Source: a virus. Taken from it: a stretch of DNA of 64,000 nt. Under the pieces are notes generated by a model, which made no database searches, was not told the DNA's origin, and was given only the letters and a program-made list of their open reading frames with translations. The stretch is from IMG/VR virus record IMGVR_UViG_3300017963_000261, positions 1 to 64,000 of that record; one strand, written 5' to 3'. Positions 40,396 through 48,984 of this stretch are shown one piece after another. The position numbers were made by a program, and so were the translations under genes. Positions within the stretch are counted from its first letter, which is position 1; each line of letters begins with the position of its first letter.

Positions 40396-41355
40396 ATGAA
40401 TATCCTCTTTGTCACCGTTGAGAATATCACAGAGGTGATGGCGGCGGGCTATACCATCATTCGCGTCTATACGGGCACGTCTGAGTCGGGCAGCTTTACC
40501 ACGCTGGATGGAACCATCACCCTGGTCGCAGCCACGGAGAGCTACACCTACACTGACACGGACGGGGCCTCTACGACGTGGTACAAGACGTGCTACTATG
40601 GAAGCAGCCCAGGGGAATCGGACAAGTCGAGCGCCCGTCTGGCCGACACCTCGGCGGCCTATGCCTCCGTGCCCGAACTGCGCGCCCAAATCAGCCTCAC
40701 CGCAGAGACGGATGACGTAGAACTGGCGATGTTGCTGGACAGCGCAAGCCGGGCTATCAACAACTACTGCAACCGACCAGATGGGTTCGTGTCCGACCCG
40801 ACAGCCAGCGCCCGCTACTATACAGGAGATGGTGGGCCATACCAGAGAATTGACGAATGCACCTCCATCACCGCTGTGGCAGTCAAGGACTCTGCCAGCG
40901 ACGACACGTACACGGCCTGGAGCGCGCCCACGACCGACTTTGCGGGCGACGGGGATTGGATTCCGTTCGCAGGCGACCCGGAGCGCCCGATATTCAACGC
41001 CCTGGCGCGGGGCATCCCGTACACCTGGCTGATGACCGACCCGAATGGCGATTACTACTCATTCACATCGGGCAGCTATGCCAGCAGGAGAGGATTCAGG
41101 CCAACGGTGACGACGCGAAGGGGAACGCCAACGGTGAGGATTACGGGACGGTGGGGCTATAGCACATCTATACCGCATACGATAAAACTAGCAGCGATTA
41201 TGCAAAGTGCGCGGTGGCACAAGCGTTTACAAGGAGGTATGGCGAGTAGTATCGCAACACCAGAACTTGGCACGATTGAGTTATTCCGCCAACTTGACCC
41301 AGATGTGGCCCACTTATTGAGAGATGGGCGCTATATGCGTCCGAGCCTGGGCTGA
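40396..41355 (+). CDS. Head-tail connector (gp6-like) with N-terminal beta domain
   Basis: A 319-residue protein. Residues 1-90 form a fibronectin-like beta domain (ILFVTVENITEVMAAGYTII, YTYTDTDGASTTWYKTCYYG). From about residue 95 the connector starts: VPELRAQISLTAETDDVELAMLLDSA, SRAINNYCNRPDGFVS, as in HK97 gp6-type adaptors that form the ring under the portal. The end (IKLAAIMQSARWHKRLQ) fits too. An added beta domain is unusual for such small adaptors. Confidence 0.72.
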   Translation: MNILFVTVENITEVMAAGYTIIRVYTGTSESGSFTTLDGTITLVAATESYTYTDTDGASTTWYKTCYYGSSPGESDKSSARLADTSAAYASVPELRAQISLTAETDDVELAMLLDSASRAINNYCNRPDGFVSDPTASARYYTGDGGPYQRIDECTSITAVAVKDSASDDTYTAWSAPTTDFAGDGDWIPFAGDPERPIFNALARGIPYTWLMTDPNGDYYSFTSGSYASRRGFRPTVTTRRGTPTVRITGRWGYSTSIPHTIKLAAIMQSARWHKRLQGGMASSIATPELGTIELFRQLDPDVAHLLRDGRYMRPSLG

Positions 41356-41735
41356 TGCCAACCAAAGCAGACATAAAAGCAGAGATTCGCGGTTTACGTG
41401 AATTGGCCGCCAAGAGCGACCAAATCGTGCGTGACCTGCACGGCCCGCCGATGCTCCAGGCGATGCGCGATGCCACTCTCATCGTCACCCGCCAGGCGCG
41501 CATCAATGCGCCGGTGGACACAGGCCGCCTGCGGGCCAGCATTACGCCGGAAGTGTTGACGAGGGGTAGGGACTTGGTGGGCATAGTGGGCAGCAACGTG
41601 GAATATGCACCTTACCAAGAGTTTGGCACCGTCTATATGCCTGGGCGCTTCTACCTAACCCGTGCCCTACAGGACAATGCCGACAAGATATACCGCCTAT
41701 TGGGCCGCGTCATCGGGCGCATAGTGGAGGAGTAG
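41355..41735 (+). CDS. HK97 gp10-like head-tail joining protein
   Basis: A 126-residue protein with the family landmarks INAPVDTGRLRASITPEV, VGSNVEYAPYQEFGTVYMPG and RFYLTRALQDN. HK97 gp10-like proteins join the connector to the tail terminator. The ATG overlaps the previous stop. Length is normal for the family. Confidence 0.9.
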   Translation: MPTKADIKAEIRGLRELAAKSDQIVRDLHGPPMLQAMRDATLIVTRQARINAPVDTGRLRASITPEVLTRGRDLVGIVGSNVEYAPYQEFGTVYMPGRFYLTRALQDNADKIYRLLGRVIGRIVEE

Positions 41736-41736
41736 C

Positions 41737-42189
41737 GTGGCAGTCACCATTGCACAAATCTGCGATGCCATAGAGACCACGCTTTCAGCGGCGACGGGCA
41801 TCACCACAGGGCAGTCCTACGACGAACTCAGCGAGGGGTTGCCCGCCGCCGACCTTCCGCTGATCCAGGTGTATTGGGAAGCGTTGGCAATGGACCCGAC
41901 CGGGGGCACGGATAGGGGCACGTTCCAGGCCGGGAGACGCCAGAAGCTCATCACCATCTACGTGGACCTGTTCGCATCACAGCGTAGCCACGTTGGCGAG
42001 GACAATGCAGCGGTGGTGGCAGCGGTGGATGCGCTACTGGATGTGCTAGAGGCACAAGATACCAAGGACTATTTTAGTCGTACAGGTATCAAGGCGTGGC
42101 AATTGGAAGAGTGCAGGCGGGGCGTGTTCCCCTATTCACAAGCGACCTATGTCGGCGCACGCTTCACGCTCTCCATTTGGGTGTACTGA
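41737..42189 (+). CDS. Putative tail terminator/completion protein
   Basis: A 150-residue protein (VTIAQICDAIETTLSAATGIT..., RRQKLITIYVDLFASQRSHVGED..., ARFTLSIWVY). The helix, beta strands and length match tail-completion proteins that cap the tail tube, and it lies between the gp10-like and tail-tube genes, the expected place. GTG start. Called by position and overall shape. Confidence 0.62.
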   Translation: MAVTIAQICDAIETTLSAATGITTGQSYDELSEGLPAADLPLIQVYWEALAMDPTGGTDRGTFQAGRRQKLITIYVDLFASQRSHVGEDNAAVVAAVDALLDVLEAQDTKDYFSRTGIKAWQLEECRRGVFPYSQATYVGARFTLSIWVY

Positions 42190-42202
42190 GAAAGGCTATA
42201 TT

Positions 42203-42544
42203 ATGGCAATGTACCGCATCTTGCACAAGCTGGACATCGGCAAGGGACGGTTTTTGCACTCTGGTTCGTTCAATCGCTTGGAGTGGTTGGATGAATACGG
42301 GTTGGCGCGCCTGGAACGAAAGGGCGCGATATGCCGGGTAAAGCCGCCTCCACTGGAAGTGCTGCCAGGCTGGGCAAGCCGGGCCGAGAAAGTCAACGAG
42401 GTGGCGGGCTTGAAAGACGCGGAGGCTTTTTTGGAGGCGGACCCCGGCACCATAGCGGCGGCGCTGGATGAGGACGTAGAGACAATCCGGCGCTGGCAGA
42501 AGGAAATCGAGGGGCATTTGACGGCAGAACCCGCGCCGCACTGA
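42203..42544 (+). CDS. Hypothetical protein in the tail module
   Basis: A 113-residue protein. The first 45 residues are YRILHKLDIGKGRFLHSGSF and RLERKGAICRVKPPPLE, resembling short phage adaptor beta domains. The second half is helical (AEKVNEVAGLKDAEAFLEADP, DEDVETIRRWQKEIEG) and may hold a small helix-hairpin fold. ATG 42203 is the best start. Role unknown. Confidence 0.5.
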   Translation: MAMYRILHKLDIGKGRFLHSGSFNRLEWLDEYGLARLERKGAICRVKPPPLEVLPGWASRAEKVNEVAGLKDAEAFLEADPGTIAAALDEDVETIRRWQKEIEGHLTAEPAPH

Positions 42545-42592
42545 TGACGCGGGGGCCGATAGGTAGGCCCGTGGGGCCGAGGAGTAGGGACA

Positions 42593-43042
42593 GTGGCACA
42601 AACCACTACAGCGTTCAATGCCTGTGATGTGAGTATCTGGCTGGATGACAGCACGAACACGTTGCGCGAACTCAGCGGTTCGAGCAACAGTGTCGAGGCC
42701 AACTTTGACCACGACATTGGGGAATACGTCACGTTCGACAGCAAGTGGCCGAACCGGTTGGAGTGTGGCAAGGACGCATCGTTCACGCTCAACATCATCT
42801 GTTCGGAGACCGCTAACGAGGCGTGGGATATCATCAAAGACTGGTACTTTGCAGCCAGTCCAGGCGCACGCACGTTCCGGTTCTATATGCCGGACAAGAA
42901 CGTCGGTTCTGACCGCTTCAGTTGCGAAGCCAGAATCCAGAACTTCACGTTCACGGGCGACCGCAGCGAACCGGGGCCGATTATGGTCACGGCGACGTTG
43001 CTACCGGATGGCGAGGTCACACATAGCGACGTGGCAACCTAG
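42593..43042 (+). CDS. Major tail tube protein
   Basis: A 149-residue beta-rich protein: NACDVSIWLDDSTNTLRELS at the start, DHDIGEYVTFDSKWPNRLEC, FRFYMPDKNVGSDRFSCEAR and VTATLLPDGEVTHSDV at the end, the pattern of siphovirus tail tube subunits. GTG start. It lies right before the chaperone pair, as usual. Confidence 0.82.
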   Translation: MAQTTTAFNACDVSIWLDDSTNTLRELSGSSNSVEANFDHDIGEYVTFDSKWPNRLECGKDASFTLNIICSETANEAWDIIKDWYFAASPGARTFRFYMPDKNVGSDRFSCEARIQNFTFTGDRSEPGPIMVTATLLPDGEVTHSDVAT

Positions 43043-43059
43043 TCGCGGAAAGGGCAGAA

Positions 43060-43380
43060 ATGCCGGAACGGAAACGTGTTATCCGCGTGGGCACCGAGGC
43101 TGTGCAGGGCGAGGATTCCTGGGTGGACGTGCGCCGTCCGACGGTAGGCGAGCGTGTTGCCTCCCTGGAGCGAGACAATGCCGCCGACCCGCGCCTGCCG
43201 TATGAACGTAACGCGGCAGAGGTGTGCGGCTACGTGGTGGACTGGAATTGGGTGGATGATGAGGGCCAACCGTTGCCCAAACCATCCGATAATCCCAAAG
43301 TCCACCAACTGCTCACCGATGATGAGGTACGCGCACTGCTGGACGCGGTGTGGGGCACAGCGAGCACGCGAAAAAACTGA
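43060..43380 (+). CDS. Tail assembly chaperone (G-like product)
   Basis: A 106-residue acidic protein (RPTVGERVASLERDNAADPR..., KVHQLLTDDEVRALLDAVWG). It is followed by, and overlaps, the T-like frame and lies between the tail tube and tape measure genes. Its last codons CGA AAA AAC TGA contain the slippery heptamer. It folds the tape measure before tube assembly. Confidence 0.82.
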   Translation: MPERKRVIRVGTEAVQGEDSWVDVRRPTVGERVASLERDNAADPRLPYERNAAEVCGYVVDWNWVDDEGQPLPKPSDNPKVHQLLTDDEVRALLDAVWGTASTRKN

Positions 43381-43583
43381 AGGAGCAACTGCGACGGTGG
43401 CTGTTCACCGGCGGGGGGCAACCGCCGTGGGAATGGACAGTCTTGCAGTTATGTCGAAACGTATACCACTGCACGCCGTCTCAGTTGCTCCAAGAGGATT
43501 GGAACACCATCCACACGCACCTGGCGCTGCTGGATATGGAGGCGACTGTGGCCGGGCATAGGGCGCGGGCGAGGGGTAGGTAG
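43060..43583 (+). CDS. Tail assembly chaperone frameshift product (GT-like), via -1 slip
   Basis: After the slip at 43371-43377 the frame continues LKEQLRRWLFTGGGQPPWEW to a stop at 43581, giving 174 residues (106 + 68). An independent start for the second part is possible at 43350 but lacks a ribosome site. The long form is needed in low amount to bind tail tube subunits, as in phage lambda gpGT. Confidence 0.82.
43371..43377 (+). promoter_or_regulatory. Programmed -1 frameshift heptamer of the tail chaperone
   Basis: A AAA AAC, in phase with the zero-frame codons CGA AAA AAC, three bases before the TGA stop. Position between tail tube and tape measure genes is the conserved place for such a shift. 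Confidence 0.85.
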
Positions 43584-46141
43584 TGGTCAAGCGGCGAGTC
43601 GAAGTCGAACTGACGGCCAAAGATGCGGGCGTAAGCAAGACATTCAACGAACTCATCGATGGACTTGATGAGGTATCCAAGGCTGCCAAGCGGCTAAAAC
43701 TGGCCGAGACGGTCAGTTCGCCCGTGGCACTTGCCCAAACATCTCTTGACGAACTGACGCAATCGCTCAAGCGCGGTGAAATCACCATCGGCCAATATGA
43801 GGACGCGGCGAGGCGTATTCAACGCGCCTTTGGGATGGTCACACCTGAGACAGAACGCGCGGCCAAAGAGATGGAGGAACTGCACCGCGCATTCGTCAAG
43901 GGCGAAATCAGCGCCGAGGACTACGAGAAGGAACTGCGTGATTTAGGTCGCACGCTGGACGGGGTGGAGAAGCAGGGCAGTTTGCTCAAAGGTGCCCTGC
44001 AAGGCGCGATGATGGGCGTTGGCTCTGCTGCGATGGACATGGCCCGACAGTTGCCCCGTGCTACGATAGAATTACTCAAGCTGGGCGCGGATGCCAACCG
44101 GCAGGCGACTGCGCTCAAAAATTTGGCGCTGGACGTAGGAACCTCTAGTGAAGAAATCATTGCATCCATCCAAGAGGCCAGCGGGTACACTATTGACCGA
44201 ATGACTGCAATGGCAGCGGCAAACAAGGCGCTGGTGATGGACGTGGCAACCACGCCAGAGCAGTTTGAGAGACTGACTAAAGTCGCTGTCGCGCTAGGGC
44301 GAGCGATGGGCGTTGATGCTGTACAAAGCATTGACGATTTTGTCACCGCTGGCGCTCGGCAGTCCAAAATGATTGCTGATAACCTGGGCCTCACAGTTGG
44401 CGTAGAGCAGGCGAACATCAAGTATGCACGCGCACTAGGGAAAACGGTTGAGGAACTGACAGATGCCGAAAGAAAGCAAGCGTTTCTCAATGAGATGCTG
44501 GTCCAGGGCGAAGCCAAGCTGGGCGCATTGGGGACATCTACAGATGACTTAGCAAGTGGCTTTGAGTCTCTAGGTGCTGTGCTCAAAGACATTCGCACCG
44601 ATATAGCTATGACAGCAGCGGAGAGCGTCGCGGCAAGTCAGAGCATCAACAAATTCGCTCTGAGCTTGCGGGAAGCAGCAGAGGCACAACGGACTCAGGC
44701 TCAAGAACATCGAGCCGCACGGGCAGAAGTAGCAGACCTGGAAGCATACATGACGGATGCCGAAAAGGCAGAGTTACGTGCTGCCCGTTCGATGGAAGAA
44801 AGGTCCGATGCATTAGCACAAGCACGCATTCGTCAAGAAGCCCATAACCGCGCTCTAGCCAATGCCGGTCCTTACCTGTCGGATATTGTAGAGACAACAC
44901 AAAGGAGCACTGATGCCCAAGAGGACCAGAATGAAATCACCCGTGATTCCATTCGTGCCTTTGCCAGCTACGAAGATACCGTGGAGCGTGCGTTTCGTGG
45001 CGAGGAGCGGGCGATTCAAGAGAGCACGGCGACCTATGGCCGTGAGATGGCAAAGCGGCGGGAAGAACTAGAGCGTGCGGCGGTAGAGGCCCAGGCAGCT
45101 ACGCAAGCGATGACGCTCTCCCTCTCTATGTCGTGGACGCAACACTTTGAGGACGTGGCCGAAAAAGAAGCGTCGTTCGTGGACAAGCGCGAGGAGCTAG
45201 AGGCCCAGCATCAGGAAAAGCTGGCCGAGATACGCAAAAAGGGACAAGCGACGGCCATTCGCATCGACGTGGATGCAGAGCGCGCCAAGCTACAAAAGCT
45301 CCAGGAACGGCTACAACTGGCGCTCCTGGACGAACAGGCATTCACCGACAAGACGAAGGAGGCCACGCGCCTACGCAAAGAGTATGCCATACGCGACCTC
45401 CAGGAGCAGGTAGCCGCACAAAGCAAGCTGCTGGACGACTATCACGCCGGGCGACTGGTGGCAGCGGGCCAGAACGTGGATGCACTCATTACAGAGGAAC
45501 AGCGCAGGCACGATGCTGCCATTGCCGGACTGGACGAGGAGATATCCAAGCAACAGCAGCTCCAAAAAGAACAGCAAGCGCAAATGATCATGCAGGCGTT
45601 CGATATGTGGGGCGCGAACAAGGACATAGCATCGGAAAAGATGGTCGAGATGCGCACGGCCATTGCCGAGGAATACGGCCTGGTGGACGAAGGCACAACG
45701 GCGCTCATCACCGATATGATGTCAGAATGGGAATCTTGGGCATCGGGTGTGGGGGCCAGCACAGAAGAGACGGTAGGCTACATCCACGACGTGATGACAG
45801 CAACGGGCGACCTACAAACGGACCTACTCGAACTCACGGCAGAGGATTGGGTGATCAAGGTGCGCGTCGAGCAAGAGATGGCTCCGCACATTGGCATCGA
45901 TGGCGGGGGCGCAGAGACGGCGGGCATTCAGATGCAGCGCGGTGGCGCGGCCCTCGTCGGCCCAGGCTTTGGTGGGCCGATGAACTTCCGCGCCGGTGAG
46001 GGCGGGCGTGCTGAGGTGGTGCGCGTGACGCCAATGGTGGATAGCCACGACACCTACAATGTCTCTGGCGCGGATGCGGTGGCGATTATGGCCGAGACGC
46101 GCAGGCGTGAGCGCAGGGCGGAGCTGGGGAGGCTGATGTAA
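43583..46141 (+). CDS. Tail tape measure protein
   Basis: An 852-residue, long helical protein that sets tail length. N-terminal RRVEVELTAKDAGVSKTFNEL is typical. Hydrophobic GALQGAMMGVGSAAMDMARQL lies near residue 138; long coiled coils run from about 440 to 680 (EEQRRHDAAIAGLDEEISKQ among them). GTG start overlaps the chaperone stop. At about 0.15 nm per residue, the rule for other phages, the tail would be some 125-130 nm long. No lysozyme or peptidase domain is visible. Confidence 0.9.
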   Translation: MVKRRVEVELTAKDAGVSKTFNELIDGLDEVSKAAKRLKLAETVSSPVALAQTSLDELTQSLKRGEITIGQYEDAARRIQRAFGMVTPETERAAKEMEELHRAFVKGEISAEDYEKELRDLGRTLDGVEKQGSLLKGALQGAMMGVGSAAMDMARQLPRATIELLKLGADANRQATALKNLALDVGTSSEEIIASIQEASGYTIDRMTAMAAANKALVMDVATTPEQFERLTKVAVALGRAMGVDAVQSIDDFVTAGARQSKMIADNLGLTVGVEQANIKYARALGKTVEELTDAERKQAFLNEMLVQGEAKLGALGTSTDDLASGFESLGAVLKDIRTDIAMTAAESVAASQSINKFALSLREAAEAQRTQAQEHRAARAEVADLEAYMTDAEKAELRAARSMEERSDALAQARIRQEAHNRALANAGPYLSDIVETTQRSTDAQEDQNEITRDSIRAFASYEDTVERAFRGEERAIQESTATYGREMAKRREELERAAVEAQAATQAMTLSLSMSWTQHFEDVAEKEASFVDKREELEAQHQEKLAEIRKKGQATAIRIDVDAERAKLQKLQERLQLALLDEQAFTDKTKEATRLRKEYAIRDLQEQVAAQSKLLDDYHAGRLVAAGQNVDALITEEQRRHDAAIAGLDEEISKQQQLQKEQQAQMIMQAFDMWGANKDIASEKMVEMRTAIAEEYGLVDEGTTALITDMMSEWESWASGVGASTEETVGYIHDVMTATGDLQTDLLELTAEDWVIKVRVEQEMAPHIGIDGGGAETAGIQMQRGGAALVGPGFGGPMNFRAGEGGRAEVVRVTPMVDSHDTYNVSGADAVAIMAETRRRERRAELGRLM

Positions 46142-47583
46142 TGGCAGTCACGCACCAAATCACCGATGGCACGACCACCATCGATCTAACCACAGCGGTG
46201 GGATTCAAAGCTGAGCGTGACTTTGCCGTGACTTTTGCCGACCCGACAGGTGACGGCAGCATACCGCCCTACGTCACCGAGGCCATCCCGATTCACGTCT
46301 ATGCCACCAGCGACAACAACCTGGCGACCACGATGCAGGACTTTCACGCATTGCAACGGCGCGCTGTCCAATACTGGGTAGACCCGATGCAGCGCACGCC
46401 GGTGTGGTATCATCGTAAGTTGGATGCGGAGACTACCGCAGTGCGCTCCCTGGTCAAGTCGATGCACTTTACGTTTGACACACGGCTGCACGGTGTTATG
46501 GACGAGATGCCGGAAATCAGCGAGGGGCGGGACGGAATGCTGTCCATCACGCATCACCCGCACGGCGAATCACCGACCGTAAAATCCGCATCGGCCAGTA
46601 CGCCATCAGCGGCGGCAAGTCTGAGCTATGACTACACAACGGGCGGGACGGGCGATGTCGTGGGTGACGTACATGCGCGTGTTCACCCGCTACGCCTAGC
46701 GCCTATTGCTGGGGACAATCTCGAAGAGGCGTGGGTAGGTGTGCGTGGGGCAAGCAAGCACGGGGTAACGCCAGCCAACTTTATTGGCGTCTGGGAGTGC
46801 GAGGCGGGGACGAACATCACCGATGCAGTGGACGACGCCGCCAGTGAAGTGAACACGGCCAGCCCCGGCGGAGGTAGCGGCGCGTTTGTGAAGGTGACGC
46901 CAACTGGCGCGGATTACGATAACATCTGGTCACAGGCGATGGAAATCACGCTTCAGACGGCACGCGGCGCACAGACGGCAGCCGACCAAGTGGGCGAGTT
47001 TCTGTGGGTATTGCGAATGAAATGCGACAGTGGAGACGACTGGCAGGTTCAAATGCGTTTCGGCTATAGTGGGATGGGCAACGATGATTATGTGCGTGGT
47101 GAGATTGTGAGCCTGACCAATAATCTGTGGTATTACTACCCGACAGGCATTTGCTCTATTCCGCTACGCGATGCCCGTGTGCTGACCACTAGCGACCTGG
47201 CATTCACGTTTGAGGACCGAATCGAGGTGCAAATCTGGGCCAAGTTTGGCACCACAGGCGCAAATCTCTACCTAGACTGTTTCTGCCCTGTACCCATTGA
47301 CGAGGGGTTTTTGCACATCACCGGGGCCACAGCCAGCGGTAACAGCAATGATACGGTGTGGGCGGGCGTCAGCCCGCACGATCTGTCGGCTGGCATCGTG
47401 GCGACGGCTACGGGCATCGATGACGTGCCTGCTGTCGAGCCTGTGCAATGGGGCGTCCCGCCTGGCGATGGGCGGCTCATCATCGTCAAAAATAGCACAG
47501 CCACGCAAGACGTATTCACCGACCGTATGACAATCAATTGCTCTTGGTATCCGAGGTGGTTGAGCCTGCGCGGCGGAGAATGA
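46141..47583 (+). CDS. Distal tail (Dit-like) protein with inserted beta domain
   Basis: A 480-residue protein. The first 160 residues (ITDGTTTIDLTTAVGFKAER, ...RTPVWYHRKLDAETTAVRSL) resemble Dit-type ring proteins after the tape measure. A jelly-roll-like domain follows (about 205-405: HARVHPLRLAPIAGDNLEEA, WECEAGTNITDAVDDAAS) and the chain ends with NCSWYPRWLSLRGG. An insertion of this kind is common in Dit proteins that carry carbohydrate-binding modules. Confidence 0.65.
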   Translation: MAVTHQITDGTTTIDLTTAVGFKAERDFAVTFADPTGDGSIPPYVTEAIPIHVYATSDNNLATTMQDFHALQRRAVQYWVDPMQRTPVWYHRKLDAETTAVRSLVKSMHFTFDTRLHGVMDEMPEISEGRDGMLSITHHPHGESPTVKSASASTPSAAASLSYDYTTGGTGDVVGDVHARVHPLRLAPIAGDNLEEAWVGVRGASKHGVTPANFIGVWECEAGTNITDAVDDAASEVNTASPGGGSGAFVKVTPTGADYDNIWSQAMEITLQTARGAQTAADQVGEFLWVLRMKCDSGDDWQVQMRFGYSGMGNDDYVRGEIVSLTNNLWYYYPTGICSIPLRDARVLTTSDLAFTFEDRIEVQIWAKFGTTGANLYLDCFCPVPIDEGFLHITGATASGNSNDTVWAGVSPHDLSAGIVATATGIDDVPAVEPVQWGVPPGDGRLIIVKNSTATQDVFTDRMTINCSWYPRWLSLRGGE

Positions 47584-47586
47584 GCA

Positions 47587-48984
47587 GTGTATAATCTACT
47601 GCTCTATGAACGCCCCGCCACGAGCGCCACGGCCTATACAGGCCTCAACCTAACTCGTCATGCATACAGTTGGTCACGCAGCACGCGGGCGCTGGGTGGC
47701 TATTGGCTGGGCGATTTTACCATCACGCCGGACACGATGACCCCCTGGCGGATGGAGCGGTTCTTCAATGACCACATCGGCAAGCGCATAGAGGAGCGCA
47801 CGTATAGCATCCTTACCTGGGAAGGGCTGCTGTGGGAGATGGAGTTGACCCGCGATGGCGTGAGCTATACGCGGAGTATGGACCCCTCTCGCACGTACAA
47901 CCGTGTGAAAACGAGTTACACCTATCCCTACTTTGAGGACATCAACCAGGGCAATCTCACCTATGATCCGGATGCCGGGAATAGCTTTCAAGATGACGCG
48001 CAAGATTTCAGCGATTGGCAGACGGCTGCGGGGGATTCGGTGTATGAGATTGTGGTGCAGAATAATGACTCGACTGAAGCCAGCGGGTTCCTGGGCGCGG
48101 CATTCACTACGCTAAATGCCAATGATTCGATTCATACGTTTGAGGACATAGGTCGCACGAACAGCGGGTGGAATGGTGAGAGCAGCGGCAAGACGCCAGT
48201 CTCATACATCGTGCGCCACGTCACCGACGCGGGCATCCAGAAAACGACGGCTGTCAGTGAGGTAACAGGTTCGAGTGACCTGTACGGTGAAATGAACCTG
48301 ATTGACGTGGTGGGGGAGATGACCGATGCTGCGGCCCTGGCGAACCGGGACCGGCAGTTGAGTGAACACGCCTATCCCAATCCCATCCCCACGGGTGGCT
48401 TGAATTTTGACCCCGACACAGCGGCACGGGCTAATGAGCTACATGTCATCGTGGCTGGATTCGTATTCACGATGAACTGGCGGTATTTTGAATCAGACGT
48501 GCAGCCATTGGCGATCAGTACGCAACTGGGTACACTGGTGGATGGCACGACGGACGCGGCAGAGTTCGTGAGCGCGGGCAATATCGAGACTAACACCACG
48601 ACCGCGCCGATGAGCTGTTCTGAGATTCCGATGCGCCTGTGGGATTTGGCCGAGGAACTAATCCAGGTAGGCGATACAACAGGAGATCGGTGGGTGGGCG
48701 GAGTATATGGTGGTCGAGAGTTCCGCTATGAGGCCGCCGAGACGAACGTGACGCACTTCTGGCGTAATGGGCGGCTGGTAGATCGGGCGGGCTACCAGAT
48801 ACGCCCGACGCTCATCAAGCCGGACATCATCGTTCGCATCGAACCTAGTCCGTTTGGTGTGACCCCGCCATCGGGCAATGTATGGGATAATCCCAAGTTG
48901 GTGTACATAAGAGAGGTTGAATTCATCGCGCCGTCGTCCTACCGCCTGATTCACGAAGATGGCTTTCTGGAAGGGGGCTGGTAA
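47587..48984 (+). CDS. Tail tip/baseplate hub (Tal-like) protein
   Basis: A 465-residue protein (YNLLLYERPATSATAYTGLN..., GYWLGDFTITPDTMTPWRMERF, FNDHIGKRIEERTYSILTWEG) in the place of the tail-associated hub. The middle is beta-rich, and RNGRLVDRAGYQIRPTLIKPD near the end is hub-like. GTG start. Position after Dit and before the fibre proteins supports the call; the C-terminal end is coupled to the next start. Confidence 0.62.
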   Translation: MYNLLLYERPATSATAYTGLNLTRHAYSWSRSTRALGGYWLGDFTITPDTMTPWRMERFFNDHIGKRIEERTYSILTWEGLLWEMELTRDGVSYTRSMDPSRTYNRVKTSYTYPYFEDINQGNLTYDPDAGNSFQDDAQDFSDWQTAAGDSVYEIVVQNNDSTEASGFLGAAFTTLNANDSIHTFEDIGRTNSGWNGESSGKTPVSYIVRHVTDAGIQKTTAVSEVTGSSDLYGEMNLIDVVGEMTDAAALANRDRQLSEHAYPNPIPTGGLNFDPDTAARANELHVIVAGFVFTMNWRYFESDVQPLAISTQLGTLVDGTTDAAEFVSAGNIETNTTTAPMSCSEIPMRLWDLAEELIQVGDTTGDRWVGGVYGGREFRYEAAETNVTHFWRNGRLVDRAGYQIRPTLIKPDIIVRIEPSPFGVTPPSGNVWDNPKLVYIREVEFIAPSSYRLIHEDGFLEGGW

